Shown piece after piece: positions 42,362 to 52,627 of a stretch of 64,000 nt of DNA. The notes under the pieces were generated by a model, which worked only from the letters and a program-made list of their open reading frames with translations, did not search any database and was not told the DNA's origin. This stretch comes from Ignavibacteriales bacterium (GTDB taxonomy: Bacteria > Bacteroidota > Ignavibacteria > Ignavibacteriales > Melioribacteraceae). Where the stretch lies: NCBI GenBank assembly GCA_016177735.1, contig JACOUS010000019.1, forward strand, positions 1 to 64,000, read 5' to 3'. The position numbers and the translations under genes are program-made. The first letter of the stretch is position 1, and each line of letters begins with the position of its first letter.

Positions 42362-43486
42362 ATGAAAATTGCACTTGTTCACGATTGGCTTACAAGCATG
42401 CGTGGCGGCGAAAAAGTTTTGGAAGTGTTATGCGAACTTTATCCCGGCGCAGCACTTTTTACTCTTCTTCATAACAAGGGAAATTTATCTCCAACAATCG
42501 AGCGGATGAAAATAGAAACTTCTTTTATCGATAAACTGCCGATGAAAGAGAATCATTACAGAAATTATCTTCCCCTTTTCCCGGGCGCAATTGAAAGTCT
42601 GGATTTTTCCGGTTACGATCTAATAATATCTTCGAGCCATTGCGTTGCAAAAGGTGCAAAGCCGCAGAAAGATGCTCTTCACATCTGCTACTGCCACACA
42701 CCAATGCGCTACGTTTGGGAAATGTACGACGAATATTTCGGGAAAGGAAAAGCCGGAATTTTAACACGTACTGCGATGAGTATTGCTGCGCCGTATCTGC
42801 GCAATTGGGATGTTAAATCAAGCAGCCGTGTAAATTATTTTATTGCCAATTCACACAACGTTGCGCGAAGAATCAACGAATATTACTCGCGCACGTCGGA
42901 TGTTATTCATCCGCCGGTTGATATGGATTCTTTTCAACTCTACGAAAAAGATGACGGCTACTATTTAATTGTAAGCGCACTTGTGCCGTACAAAAGAGTC
43001 GATCTCGCAATCGAACTTTTTAACCGGAGCGGGAAAAAACTTATTATCGTTGGAAGCGGTCCCGAAAACGAAAAATTAAGATCGCTTGCCTCTTCCAACA
43101 TTAAATTTTTGGGATGGGCTGATAATAAAGAATTGCAATCACTTTACGGCGGATGCAAAGCATTAATATTTCCCGGCATAGAAGATTTTGGGATTGTTCC
43201 GCTGGAAGCAATGGCTTGCGGCAAACCGGTTATCGCGTACGGGAAAGGAGGCGCACTCGAAACCGTGGTTGAAGGATTAACCGGAACATTTTTTTACGAA
43301 CAGAATATCGAAAGTCTTTCGGAAGCTGTTAAGAAATTTGAAACAGCAAAATTTGACGGGGCTGCGATTCGCGAACATGCAAAGAAATTCGACCGCGCTG
43401 TTTTTAAGGAATCAATGAGAAAATATATCGAAGTAAAAATCGGGGATCATTTTTCGTCCGGCAGCCGCGGTCCATACAGTGGCTGA
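42362..43486 (+). CDS. Family 4 glycosyltransferase
   Basis: 374 residues. The GT-B fold is shown by KIALVHDWLTSMRGGEKVLE at the start and the C-terminal donor site: YYLIVSALVPYKRVDLAIEL, IIVGSGPENEKLR, KFLGWADNKELQSLY and the EX7E stretch PGIEDFGIVPLEAMACGKPV. Members of this branch (WbaZ/mannosyltransferase-like) act in polysaccharide synthesis. The ATG at 42362 is chosen over 42275 as the GT-B fold begins there. It faces the flippase and GT2 genes convergently. Confidence 0.9.
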   Translation: MKIALVHDWLTSMRGGEKVLEVLCELYPGAALFTLLHNKGNLSPTIERMKIETSFIDKLPMKENHYRNYLPLFPGAIESLDFSGYDLIISSSHCVAKGAKPQKDALHICYCHTPMRYVWEMYDEYFGKGKAGILTRTAMSIAAPYLRNWDVKSSSRVNYFIANSHNVARRINEYYSRTSDVIHPPVDMDSFQLYEKDDGYYLIVSALVPYKRVDLAIELFNRSGKKLIIVGSGPENEKLRSLASSNIKFLGWADNKELQSLYGGCKALIFPGIEDFGIVPLEAMACGKPVIAYGKGGALETVVEGLTGTFFYEQNIESLSEAVKKFETAKFDGAAIREHAKKFDRAVFKESMRKYIEVKIGDHFSSGSRGPYSG

Positions 43487-43488
43487 AT

Positions 43489-45030
43489 TTATCTACTATT
43501 CTCCGTCTTGCGCAATTTTTTAATCGAAGAAAAAATGTTTTTAATTCTTTTGAAGAATAGTGCAGATACGAACGACGAAAATATTATTGTTAGCGTTCCG
43601 GCTTTTAGCACAAACGAAAGAAGAACTTCCGGCAATGCAGTGTCAATGTTTTGTTCACCGCTGAAAACATTTTCCGTAAAAATTATTAATAGAAGTGTTA
43701 ACAAAAGCACACCGGCAATTCTATAAACATCCTCTTTTTCAAAAAGGATTTTCCTTTTTACAAAGAGATAAACAAACTGCGTAATTGTATTCAGCCAGGT
43801 TACGGTTACCCACGAAAAAGTTAACGCTTCGATGCCAGAATAATTTTTGGCAAAAAATGTGAGAGTAAAAAATTGCAGTACCACGAAAAACAAATTTATT
43901 AGTATCAGAACTTTTATTCGTTTAAACGAATAAAAAATATTTGCCGTAACCGGCGTAATAAGGAACGGGATCATGCCCAAAGAAATAATTTGCAAAGCAT
44001 AAGAAGTTTCAACTCTATCGTGCGCATGAAAACTTCCATGTTCGTAAATAATCCGTACTATCTCGCCCGACAATGCAAAAAATATCAGCGCAAACAAACA
44101 CGAAGTAAGTATCGAGATAATGATGCCGTTGTTTGTTACTCTAAAAAATTCTTTCATATTTTTTTCTGCTGCTAGTTTTGTTTGAAACGGAAGGAGAGAA
44201 AAGCTGATCGCGTAACTCAAAATTGTTAAAGGAAGCATCATAATTTTTTGTGAATAAAGGTAGTGAGAAAACGTACCTTCGGTAAATGAATATGCAAAAT
44301 ATCTTTCCACTAAACCGGAAACACTCGGCATCAACAAGTTTCCAAATATTAAAAGAATCGAAACAAGCCACGGAAGCATTGAATAGCCAGCCGCTTCAAT
44401 CTGTTCGGTTTTATTTTCATTCGTCAATTTCTTTATCAAAAATATTTGATAAATGAAAAAGAGGAGACCGCCGGCAAGCAGTCCGGCTGGAATAGAAAGT
44501 ATTCCGAAGACTCCGCCGAAAGCAAGCAGTGATGCAACTGAAAAAACATTGAGAAAAATTATTAATCTGCCGGGATTGGTAACATTTCCGTTCGCTTGCA
44601 GAAGTGCCGAAAAAATTCCGCTCACAATTAGAAATACAGAGAGAAATAAAAACAGCTGCAGTGAGTAAACAATAATTGATTGCACTTCGCCGCTCCGCTC
44701 AAAAATTAGCGGAATACTAAAATTGAAAGCCGGGAATAAAATTAGTGAGGCAGCAAAAAAGATTCCGAAAATTTTCAGTCCACTTTTATATAAACGATGC
44801 AGATTCGAGCCGTGCAAATTTCCGCCGAGATGCGAAAGCGTTCCGGCAATAACGGAAGTGTTTGCTGCAACTGCAATATCAAAAATTATCAGAGAAGTTA
44901 AATAAGCATCCGTGGTTTCGGTTGCGCCGAACTTTGCCGCCATCAAAATTTCGCGCACAAAACCGAGCAAACGCCCGGTCATCGCAAACAAACTCAATCC
45001 AATTAACGACGGCAGCCATTTTTTAAGCAT
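43489..45030 (-). CDS. MurJ/MviN-like lipid-linked oligosaccharide flippase
   Basis: 513 residues with about 14 membrane helices, MVF family: GRLLGFVREILMAAKFGATE at the N-terminus is the MurJ family signature, with the Arg of GFVRE. SILLIFGNLLMPSVSGLVER and ALIFFALSGEIVRIIYEHG are further family blocks. It overlaps the upstream GT2 gene by 8 bases in a polysaccharide region. It could be the cell's lipid II flippase or a specialised oligosaccharide flippase; the linkage to glycosyltransferases favours the latter. This choice is inference. Confidence 0.87.
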   Translation of the reverse strand: MLKKWLPSLIGLSLFAMTGRLLGFVREILMAAKFGATETTDAYLTSLIIFDIAVAANTSVIAGTLSHLGGNLHGSNLHRLYKSGLKIFGIFFAASLILFPAFNFSIPLIFERSGEVQSIIVYSLQLFLFLSVFLIVSGIFSALLQANGNVTNPGRLIIFLNVFSVASLLAFGGVFGILSIPAGLLAGGLLFFIYQIFLIKKLTNENKTEQIEAAGYSMLPWLVSILLIFGNLLMPSVSGLVERYFAYSFTEGTFSHYLYSQKIMMLPLTILSYAISFSLLPFQTKLAAEKNMKEFFRVTNNGIIISILTSCLFALIFFALSGEIVRIIYEHGSFHAHDRVETSYALQIISLGMIPFLITPVTANIFYSFKRIKVLILINLFFVVLQFFTLTFFAKNYSGIEALTFSWVTVTWLNTITQFVYLFVKRKILFEKEDVYRIAGVLLLTLLLIIFTENVFSGEQNIDTALPEVLLSFVLKAGTLTIIFSSFVSALFFKRIKNIFSSIKKLRKTENSR

Positions 45031-45853
45031 GTGGTTTTTCCACCGGATATTTTTTAGACAACTTCAAATATAATTTCAGCAGCAATTGTTCTAAACCACC
45101 TTTATGTTTTTGATAGTAATATAACTGACTCAATCTGTATTGTCGTTTAATAAACGACTCAATGTTTTTTGATGAGCTGGCGCCGCGCAGATGAATTATC
45201 TTTATATCAGGATAATACACAATTTTTTTGCCGGCTTCTTTTATCCGCAGACAAAAATCGGAATCTTCAAAGTACATGAAAAAATTCTCATCGAACCCGT
45301 TTATTTGCTCGTAAAGATTTTTTCGTATGAACAGCGCTGCGGCAGTAATAAAATCAACATATCTCTGCCGTTGATATTTTCGCCCGGCATTTTTCTTTAC
45401 GAAGTTATTGTTTTTGTAGAAAAGATCTGATTCGATTTTAGTAATGAATTCATTGACGAATGAAGGCAATTTCGACCACGATAATTGCAGTGTACCGTCA
45501 TGATTTAAAAGCTGCGGACCAATTGCGCCGAGTTTGTCATCCGCAGAAAATATCAAAGAAATTTTTTCAACAAAATCGGAAGTAACGATAGTATCATTAT
45601 TTAGCAGTAAAAGAATATCGCCGTTCGCAATCTTGCTTCCCAAATTATTTGCCTTGCCGAAACCTTCATTTTTTTCATTAACGATTAATTTCACTTCGGG
45701 AAATTCCGACTTGATTTTTTCCGGGTTCGAATTCGACGAGCCGTTATCAACAAGAATTATTTCATATTCGCCCGAACAATGTTCCTTTATCGAACGGATG
45801 CATTGCTCGGTTAGGAATTGATTGTTGTATTGAACAATAATAATTGAGAGCAT
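45023..45853 (-). CDS. Family 2 glycosyltransferase (rhamnosyltransferase-like)
   Basis: 276 residues of the WbbL/GT2 type. It has SIIIVQYNNQFLTEQCIRSI, EIILVDNGSSNSNPEKI, ERNEGFGKANNLGS-like NEKNEGFGKANNLGSKIANG, the LLLLNNDT donor motif and the acceptor motif FDENFFMYFEDSDFCLRIKE. Such enzymes add rhamnose or a related sugar to lipid-linked glycans. Operon with the MurJ-like flippase (8-base overlap). Divergent from the GT9 gene across a 347-base gap that holds a possible mini-element. Confidence 0.9.
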   Translation of the reverse strand: MLSIIIVQYNNQFLTEQCIRSIKEHCSGEYEIILVDNGSSNSNPEKIKSEFPEVKLIVNEKNEGFGKANNLGSKIANGDILLLLNNDTIVTSDFVEKISLIFSADDKLGAIGPQLLNHDGTLQLSWSKLPSFVNEFITKIESDLFYKNNNFVKKNAGRKYQRQRYVDFITAAALFIRKNLYEQINGFDENFFMYFEDSDFCLRIKEAGKKIVYYPDIKIIHLRGASSSKNIESFIKRQYRLSQLYYYQKHKGGLEQLLLKLYLKLSKKYPVEKPHA

Positions 45854-45985
45854 TAAGTTCCGGCAACTTTTGTTATCAATAAAAAATTAATTTATTTGTC
45901 AGAGCAAATCTAAATATGATTTGATAGAAATAACAATCGAAAATCTTCGTTTGTCTCCGGTGTAATTTACGGCTTGTGCAGCACT

Positions 45986-46138
45986 GTCCCAAACTTTATT
46001 AACATACATAAAAAACTAGTAAAGCATATTTTCTTCAGATTTTTTATTCTATCGGAAAAATTATATCCCTAAAAATTTTTTCTGTTGCAAGTAAATGTTT
46101 TTAAACTACTTATTAGAATGCCGGGCAAAGTTTGGGAC
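45986..46138. repeat. Inverted-repeat-bounded segment in the GT2-GT9 gap (possible MITE)
   Basis: GTCCCAAACTTT (45986-45997) and AAAGTTTGGGAC (46127-46138) are perfect 12-bp inverted repeats about 130 bases apart. The inside is AT-rich with no ORF. Size and structure fit a non-autonomous mini-transposon. The rest of the 45854-46200 gap holds nothing I can name. Confidence 0.45.
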
Positions 46139-46200
46139 GGACATTGCTTGTTGGCTGAATGGAGTAAATAATTTATTTTTAGGCGGACTAAAAGAACCTA

Positions 46201-47262
46201 ATGCCGGCAAGAATGCAGAAGAACGAATCTGTGAAAAAAACTAAAATCCTTATTCTAAAACTCGGTGCAATCGGCGATGTTGTGATGGCACTCAGTTTAA
46301 TTACCGCTATTGAACAAAAATATCCCGGCGCAGAAATAACATGGGTCTGCGGCAAAATTGTTGAACCGGTTTTATCGGCACTAAAAAAAATAAATACACT
46401 CATAACTGTTGACGAACATAAATTTTACAAGAATGGATTGCGCGGAAAAATTTCTGCTATATCTGATGTGTGGCGCGCATTAAAAGGGAAACGTTTTGAT
46501 ATCGCAATCAATTGTTATCGCAGTAAAATGTATAAGTTACTTCTCCTTCCGGTACGTTCGAACGTTTATCTCGATTTCAGCGGCAGAGACAGAACAAACT
46601 CCTTTATTCCCGGCAGATATCATGCAGACGAATACGCGCGCATAATTTTAGGAACCGACGATTGGCAGTTAAAAAACATGAAGTTTCCCAAAATAAATTT
46701 GGACGGCAATTCTGAAATCAAACAATTAATAAAAGATATTCCCTCGCCCAAAATTATTTTGGCGCCCGGCGGCACAAAAAATATTTTGCGCAGTGATGAT
46801 TTGAGAAGATGGCACGTAGAAAATTACAAAGAACTTGCACGAAAATTATTAGAGCAAAACCCCTCCGTAATTTTAGTTGGTGCTGAAAGTGACGGCTGGG
46901 TTACAAAAGAATTTATCGGAATTAACGTTGTTAATTTAATCGGCAAAACCAGTTTGCTCGATATGATTCGTCTGTTTACTAATGCAGACGTTTTGGTTAC
47001 ACACGATACCGGCACGCTTCATCTTGCAAAACTTTCGGACATAAACATTATTGCTCTCTTCGGTCCGGTCAATCCGAAAGAAAGAATCGGTGTAAATGAA
47101 AACGCGGAAATCTTTTGGGGCGGCAAAAAACTTCCTTGCTCGCCTTGTTACGACGGCAGAAATTTTGCCGACTGCAATAACAATATCTGCATGAAAAATA
47201 TCTCCGTTGAAGAAGTATTCGAAAGAATTGTTAATAAATTGAAGACCGAAAAAAGGAAATAA
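46201..47262 (+). CDS. Family 9 glycosyltransferase (heptosyltransferase-like)
   Basis: 353 residues. Heptosyltransferase fold: KILILKLGAIGDVVMALSLI at the start (the LGxIGD motif), the PKIILAPGGTKNILRSDD donor block, then GKTSLLDMIRLFTNADVLVT with the HDTGTLHLAKLSDINIIALF motif typical of WaaF/WaaC relatives. A final CSPCYDGRNFADCNNNICM cysteine cluster is common in this branch. It probably adds heptose or another sugar to a lipid A core or surface glycan. 9 bases from the next gene. Confidence 0.9.
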   Translation: MPARMQKNESVKKTKILILKLGAIGDVVMALSLITAIEQKYPGAEITWVCGKIVEPVLSALKKINTLITVDEHKFYKNGLRGKISAISDVWRALKGKRFDIAINCYRSKMYKLLLLPVRSNVYLDFSGRDRTNSFIPGRYHADEYARIILGTDDWQLKNMKFPKINLDGNSEIKQLIKDIPSPKIILAPGGTKNILRSDDLRRWHVENYKELARKLLEQNPSVILVGAESDGWVTKEFIGINVVNLIGKTSLLDMIRLFTNADVLVTHDTGTLHLAKLSDINIIALFGPVNPKERIGVNENAEIFWGGKKLPCSPCYDGRNFADCNNNICMKNISVEEVFERIVNKLKTEKRK

Positions 47263-47271
47263 TTCTTAAAA

Positions 47272-48672
47272 ATGATCGCTAATCAAAAATCACGTTACTC
47301 AATCAAACTTTTGCCGGATATGCTTCTGCTCAATATTTCATTCCTGATCTCGGCGATGCTTGCGCAATCGTGGCAAACATTGATGCAGAGACCGTACATG
47401 TTCTTCCTACTTTTTGCTTTGAATGTTTTGTGGTATTTCGTAACAAAGAGAGCGCTCTTTTACGACAGCATAGGCTTTCATAAAATTTATAAACAGATAA
47501 TCGACGTTGCAAAAAGTTCTATCGTGTTGATGCTTGCGTCAATCATTTTCATCTTTGTTGCAAAAGAAGATTTGTTCACACGCTACTTCATTGTTTACAA
47601 CACAATCTTACTGAACTTTGCCGTAAGTCTCCGCATAATTATTTACGGAAGCGTTGAAAGAAAAATCCGAATTGGTGAAAAATATTTAAGGAAGTTAATT
47701 ATCATCGGCAGCGGGCAAACCGCAATTGACTTCTCAAAATTGATTGAGCTGAATCCAAACTTTGGCTACAACTTCATCGGCTTTATCGATAATATCAACG
47801 ACAACAATAAACCGGAAAAATATCTCGGCGGATTTAACAATCTCGAACAATTAATAATCTCACTCGGCATTGAAGAAGTTGTAATTGCAGTTCCGTCTTC
47901 TGAGTACGGAAATTTGAACGGCATCATTTCCGTTTGCGAAAGAAATGCAATACGAACACATATCATTCCTGATTTTTCGCAATTCCTTTCCAAAAAATTT
48001 CTATTAAACATGGTTGAAGATTTCCCGGTAATAACAATGCGGAACGAACCTCTGCTCGAATTTCAATCGCGTTTTATCAAAAGAAGCTTTGACATTACGT
48101 TTTCGCTGCTCGCTTCAGTGTTAATACTTTCGTGGCTTACACCATTGCTTGCGTTATTAATCAAAATGTCTTCGCCCGGTCCGATATTTTTTCTGCAGAA
48201 GCGGATCGGCTTGAAGAACAAAGAGTTCAACTGCTATAAATTCCGTTCAATGTATTTTGCAAATCAAAAAGAAAAATTTGATCCGGCTAAGGAGAACGAT
48301 TCGCGGATAACACGAATCGGAAATTTACTGCGCAAAACTAATCTCGATGAACTTCCGCAAATTTGGAATGTGTTGAAAGGTGATATGTCAATTGTTGGTC
48401 CGCGCCCGCATCCGATTAAATTTCATGAGGTATATATTAAGTACTTTGAAGCCATTAAACTTCGTCATCTTGTAAAACCGGGTTTAACCGGCTGGGCACA
48501 AGTGCACGGCTTGCGCGGTGATGTTACCGATCCCGAAGAAAATAAAAAGAGAACGGTAAAAAGAATCAAACACGATTTGTGGTACATCGAAAACTGGAGC
48601 TTCGGACTCGACATACAGATTGTACTGCTAACTATCTGGCATATGAGCCGCGGAAAAAATACCGGCATTTAA
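47272..48672 (+). CDS. Undecaprenyl-phosphate sugar phosphotransferase (initiating glycosyltransferase)
   Basis: 466 residues of the WbaP/WcaJ/ExoY polyprenyl-phosphate hexose-1-phosphate transferase type. N-terminal membrane helices (about 10-110) and a CoA-binding-like domain ([20 protein letters not shown]) come first. The catalytic C-terminus follows: [90 protein letters not shown]. It starts a lipid-linked glycan. Convergent with the O-antigen ligase-like gene; ends overlap by 4 bases. Confidence 0.93.
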   Translation: MIANQKSRYSIKLLPDMLLLNISFLISAMLAQSWQTLMQRPYMFFLLFALNVLWYFVTKRALFYDSIGFHKIYKQIIDVAKSSIVLMLASIIFIFVAKEDLFTRYFIVYNTILLNFAVSLRIIIYGSVERKIRIGEKYLRKLIIIGSGQTAIDFSKLIELNPNFGYNFIGFIDNINDNNKPEKYLGGFNNLEQLIISLGIEEVVIAVPSSEYGNLNGIISVCERNAIRTHIIPDFSQFLSKKFLLNMVEDFPVITMRNEPLLEFQSRFIKRSFDITFSLLASVLILSWLTPLLALLIKMSSPGPIFFLQKRIGLKNKEFNCYKFRSMYFANQKEKFDPAKENDSRITRIGNLLRKTNLDELPQIWNVLKGDMSIVGPRPHPIKFHEVYIKYFEAIKLRHLVKPGLTGWAQVHGLRGDVTDPEENKKRTVKRIKHDLWYIENWSFGLDIQIVLLTIWHMSRGKNTGI

Positions 48673-50741
48673 TCTTTTTGTACATTATAATTTTTCTGTG
48701 CTTTCGTAATTGCGATACTTAACGCGAGTGTAAACCAAACCATTGTAATTATTTCGTGATCACCGAAATTCCACTCCGTCAACCCGGACACAATAAAAGC
48801 AGCAAAACCTCCAAATGCACCCAGTACATACGATGAAGCAAAAGGAATTTCCCTCACCCTCGTATAATTCTTGTAATGAATGATGAAAATTTTTATCAGC
48901 AAGAAAATAAATGCGATGAAGCCAACCGCACCTAGCGTAACAAGAATATGCACAAAATTGTTGTGCATGTGTCCCTGAATTTCTTTATCGAAGGTTCTCT
49001 TGTATTGTATGTAAAGTTTAGCAAGATCGATATCGCCGGCACCAAAGAGCGGGTGATCAAAAAATATTTTTAAGCCGGCACGCCAAAATGCAAGTCTCGC
49101 AAAGTTGGACGGGTGATAGGGGTCGAGAGCGCTTGCAAGTCTGCTTCTTTTAACATTGCTCATGTAAATGTTATTTGAGTCTGCTGTTATTGAACGCGGC
49201 ACAAAGCTTAGTTCGCCGTGCATCTCAACTTTAACTTCACTTCCGGCAAAAGAAATTTGGTAGAGATCACCTTTCGTACTCAGCAAAAATGTTTTTCCGC
49301 CGGCACTCTCGGCAGAAAAAATATCCGGCATCTTTGCAGTATAGCTCAACTCTGTCAATTCGTTTTGCGATAAAGAAAATATTCTCAAGCCATTCTTTTC
49401 TGCGATTATTAATTTCTTCTCCGCGTACAAAACCGGTTTGCCGAAATTCTGTGCTTCGGCTTGAAATATCAGCGAATCCGGTACAAAATTTTTCAAAGAA
49501 TAAATACTCGTTCCGTTTTGAGGAGAGAACAAAACTACAAAATTGGAGTCGGCAAATATTTTTTCAATATTCGAAAATTCATTACCTGCTCTGCGTACAA
49601 TAATTCTTAGCTCTGTTGGATTTTCAAAAATTGTTAAGCCGCTGTCTTTATCAACAGCATAAATTCGGTTGTTGAAAATTTCCCAATCAGTGGTGAGACC
49701 GGCTGTCATAAATTCTTTGTTGGTGATCTCAAATTCCCCGTTCTTCTTTTTCATCAATACAAAGCGTGTATCAACCAAATTTGCAACGTAAATACTGTCG
49801 TTCCATTTTTTTATTTCCGTTACCGGAGCATTAAAATTATACCGGTTGATTACTTTTTCATTTTTAAACTCTAGCAGACCGTTTTCATAATCACTCACGT
49901 ACAGTTTTCCGTCTTCGGCAAAAAGATTATATGCCCTCCCTTTCGTATTTATTTCTGTCTGCTGTGTCAAAGAATTTCCATTGTTTTGGTACGCGATTAC
50001 ACGGCTGATATTTTTTTCGACGACAATCATTCCGATAAAAAGAATTACAACCGGTGCAATCAAATACCATTTTCTTTTAAGAATGATAATTAGAAACATG
50101 CCGGCTGCCGCCCCCATTAAGCCGGTGCGTTTGTAGGTTGCAAGCAGTGCGAGAAGATTTATCAAAAACAGAAAAAACAAAAAAGATTTTTTGGCGAATG
50201 TCGTTTTCTCATTAATCAAAAACGCAAATAAGATTACCAGCGAAAAAGACATCAGCTCGCTCGAAGTGATGGCATATTGAAATATTGCCGGTCCCGACTC
50301 CTTTAACTGGTAAAGATTGTTGATAAAATAATCGTAAGAAACTACAAGATAAAAACACATCATGAGCAGTGAAGCGGCAAGATAGATGAAAACAAATTTT
50401 TTGAGCTGTTTATTATCACCCGCAACTGCAGAAAAAGTATAAACGATTGGAATCAGCAAAACCCTTTTGAGCAGGTTATGAAACGAATGAGCCGGCTCGT
50501 TGGAAAATATTGTGGAGAGTATTTCCGCCGCGATAAATAACACGAACGGAATTTCTAATCCCGTTTTTGTAAACGGATTTTTTCTCGCAACAAAATATTT
50601 CGCAATAAGTGCAAGCAGCGCGCCGTAATATCCAAGCTGGTTCAGAAAAATTGAGTTGGTAAGTGTTACAAGAAATAATATCACGCAACCAAGAATGATA
50701 TTATCGATTATTTTTTTTGTTGTAGTGTTTGAATTCTGCAT
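48669..50741 (-). CDS. O-antigen ligase/polymerase family protein with a large inserted propeller-like domain
   Basis: 690 residues, far longer than the usual 400-450. Residues 1-245 hold about nine membrane helices. At 531-600 the standard periplasmic motif returns: RSRLASALDPYHPSNFARLA, FWRAGLKIFFDHPLFGAGD, then the HMHNNFVHILVTLG catalytic-loop block and three more helices. Between them, about 262-530 (DNA 49152-49958) is a soluble domain made of repeats of the type NRIYAVDKDSGLTIFENP and KLIIAEKNGLRIFSLSQ, about five or six blades of a beta-propeller. It would sit in the periplasm beside the ligase active site. Substrate unknown. Confidence 0.9.
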   Translation of the reverse strand: MQNSNTTTKKIIDNIILGCVILFLVTLTNSIFLNQLGYYGALLALIAKYFVARKNPFTKTGLEIPFVLFIAAEILSTIFSNEPAHSFHNLLKRVLLIPIVYTFSAVAGDNKQLKKFVFIYLAASLLMMCFYLVVSYDYFINNLYQLKESGPAIFQYAITSSELMSFSLVILFAFLINEKTTFAKKSFLFFLFLINLLALLATYKRTGLMGAAAGMFLIIILKRKWYLIAPVVILFIGMIVVEKNISRVIAYQNNGNSLTQQTEINTKGRAYNLFAEDGKLYVSDYENGLLEFKNEKVINRYNFNAPVTEIKKWNDSIYVANLVDTRFVLMKKKNGEFEITNKEFMTAGLTTDWEIFNNRIYAVDKDSGLTIFENPTELRIIVRRAGNEFSNIEKIFADSNFVVLFSPQNGTSIYSLKNFVPDSLIFQAEAQNFGKPVLYAEKKLIIAEKNGLRIFSLSQNELTELSYTAKMPDIFSAESAGGKTFLLSTKGDLYQISFAGSEVKVEMHGELSFVPRSITADSNNIYMSNVKRSRLASALDPYHPSNFARLAFWRAGLKIFFDHPLFGAGDIDLAKLYIQYKRTFDKEIQGHMHNNFVHILVTLGAVGFIAFIFLLIKIFIIHYKNYTRVREIPFASSYVLGAFGGFAAFIVSGLTEWNFGDHEIITMVWFTLALSIAITKAQKNYNVQKD

Positions 50742-50857
50742 AAGAAAAATTCTTTTCGTTAAGATTAGTTGACGTTTTTATTAATTCTCATTCAATAAAA
50801 CCGGGTGAGAATATTAACGACAAATTTTATTATACTAACAGATGCAAAATACATGAT

Positions 50858-52084
50858 TTGACAGAAAAATTTATGAATCATAAAACAAAACCCGAATTAC
50901 TTGCACCAGCCGGCGATTGGAGTATGCTCAACACAGCAATTAATTCCGGTGCGGATGCGGTTTACTTCGGCGTTGATAAATTAAACATGCGTGCCGCAGC
51001 AGATAATTTCACATTGGCTGAACTACCCGAAATTGTTGATCATTGTAAACTAAATGACGTTAAAGCTCATCTTGCCGTTAACAGCATTGTTTACGAAAAC
51101 GAACTTGAATACCTCGACGAATTAATCCGCACCGCAAAAAGTGCCGGTGTTGATATGATCATCTGCTGGGACCTTGCTGTAATACAAAAATGCAGCGAAT
51201 ACAACATGCCGTTTTGCATAAGTACGCAAGCATCAATTTCAAATTCTGAATCGGCAAAATTTTATGAAAGACTCGGTGCAAAGCGAATCGTACTTGCACG
51301 TGAATGCACACTCGATAAGATCAAAGAAATTATCGGCAAAGTAAATATTGAAGTGGAAACATTCGTGCACGGTGCAATGTGTGTTGCAATCAGCGGAAGA
51401 TGTTTTATGAGTCACGAAGTATTCGGCAAAAGCGCCAACCGCGGCGAATGCATTCAACCGTGCAGAAGAGAATATGAAATTATTGATAAGGACGACAAAC
51501 ATTCCTTTATACTCGGCGAAGATTATGTTCTATCTCCAAAAGATTTGTGCGCAATTGAATTCATCGACAAACTGATCGAAGCAGGAATTTCTTCGTTCAA
51601 AATAGAAGGCAGAAAAAGAAGTCCTGAATATATTGCAAAAGTTGTTTCTATTTACAGAAAGGCTATCGATCTATACTACGAACAAAGATTAACCGAAGAG
51701 ACGAAACAAAACTTTGTCTTTGAGCTGAAGAAAGTTTATAACCGCGAGTTCTCTCCGGGATTTTATTTCGGCACCCCGGGTTCGGAAAGCTTTGTTCATT
51801 CACACGGAAGTGTTGCCACAACGAGGAAAGTTTATATCGGCAAAATTCTGAACTACTACAAGAAGAGCAAAGTTGCTTTCATCAAATTGGAAACCGGAAA
51901 CTTAAAACCCGGCGAATCAATTTATATTATTGGAAACAACACCGGCACGGTAGAATTAAAAATAAATAAAATTATTCTTGACGATAACGAAATTGCCGAA
52001 GCAATAAAAGGGATGAGTGTAACGATTGAATGCGATGATAGAGTACGCGAGCATGATAAAGTTTACAAAATTACCGCGGTGTAA
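50858..52084 (+). CDS. U32-family RNA hydroxylation protein (TrhP/YegQ-like)
   Basis: 408 residues (or 403 from the ATG at 50873). Peptidase-U32-family protein; E. coli relatives are now known to make 5-hydroxyuridine in tRNA. Key blocks are ELLAPAGDWSMLNTAINSGA, DAVYFGVDKLNMRAAADNF, VHGAMCVAISGRCFMSH, NRGECIQPCRREYEI (Cys ligands of an Fe-S cluster) and FKIEGRKRSPEYIAKVV. A C-terminal beta domain follows. It stands alone, convergent with the STAS gene. The name TrhP is inferred from family size and motif order; other U32 branches (RlhA, UbiU) are possible. Confidence 0.85.
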   Translation: MTEKFMNHKTKPELLAPAGDWSMLNTAINSGADAVYFGVDKLNMRAAADNFTLAELPEIVDHCKLNDVKAHLAVNSIVYENELEYLDELIRTAKSAGVDMIICWDLAVIQKCSEYNMPFCISTQASISNSESAKFYERLGAKRIVLARECTLDKIKEIIGKVNIEVETFVHGAMCVAISGRCFMSHEVFGKSANRGECIQPCRREYEIIDKDDKHSFILGEDYVLSPKDLCAIEFIDKLIEAGISSFKIEGRKRSPEYIAKVVSIYRKAIDLYYEQRLTEETKQNFVFELKKVYNREFSPGFYFGTPGSESFVHSHGSVATTRKVYIGKILNYYKKSKVAFIKLETGNLKPGESIYIIGNNTGTVELKINKIILDDNEIAEAIKGMSVTIECDDRVREHDKVYKITAV

Positions 52085-52089
52085 TCAGG

Positions 52090-52461
52090 CTATTTCCACT
52101 GAATGGAGGGCTTGTTTCCGGAAATATTAAAGCTCTCGAGAGCTTCTTCAAGTTTGTTGAAAATCTTGAATACTTTATCCATTCGTGTAACAACAAACAT
52201 CAAAGAAGGAACTTCTTTATTATAAACGAGTCTCAAATCGCCGTTCAATGAATTAACTTTTTTCAAAAGAGAAACCATCGCACCGAGAAATGTTGAATCA
52301 ATATACTCGCACAAGCTGAGATCAACAATAAATTTGCTTGTGCCGGCATTTATAATCTCCGTAACAAAATCCTTAAATTTTACTGCCCTTGCTAAAGTTG
52401 CTCTGTTTAAAAAAACATGTACTACTGCAACATCTTCGTATTTTTCCGATTTGAATTCCAT
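52090..52461 (-). CDS. STAS-domain anti-sigma-factor antagonist (second copy)
   Basis: 123 residues. Same architecture as the protein at 37029: SKFIVDLSLCEYIDSTFLGA with the conserved Ser, then MVSLLKKVNSLNGDLRLVY. The two are paralogues, but this copy has no kinase or phosphatase beside it. It probably feeds the same partner-switching network. The upstream gap (52462-52854) carries a terminator for the operon upstream. Confidence 0.88.
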   Translation of the reverse strand: MEFKSEKYEDVAVVHVFLNRATLARAVKFKDFVTEIINAGTSKFIVDLSLCEYIDSTFLGAMVSLLKKVNSLNGDLRLVYNKEVPSLMFVVTRMDKVFKIFNKLEEALESFNISGNKPSIQWK

Positions 52462-52627
52462 TAACGCTCGTAAATTGCATTTAGGTATTTTTTCAACGGC
52501 ACAATATATAAATTATCAATCTAATTAAAAATCGATTGAAGGCTTGAGGCACTTATTTACTGCTTGCGGCTGTGTTAACCTAAGCGAACCAGAAGGTGTG
52601 TAAAATATACTCGTTTAAAATAAAGAA

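Noticed and set aside
43489-45030. Naming the flippase MurJ outright
   Set aside because: The family signature is present, but its place beside glycosyltransferases leaves a polysaccharide flippase equally likely.
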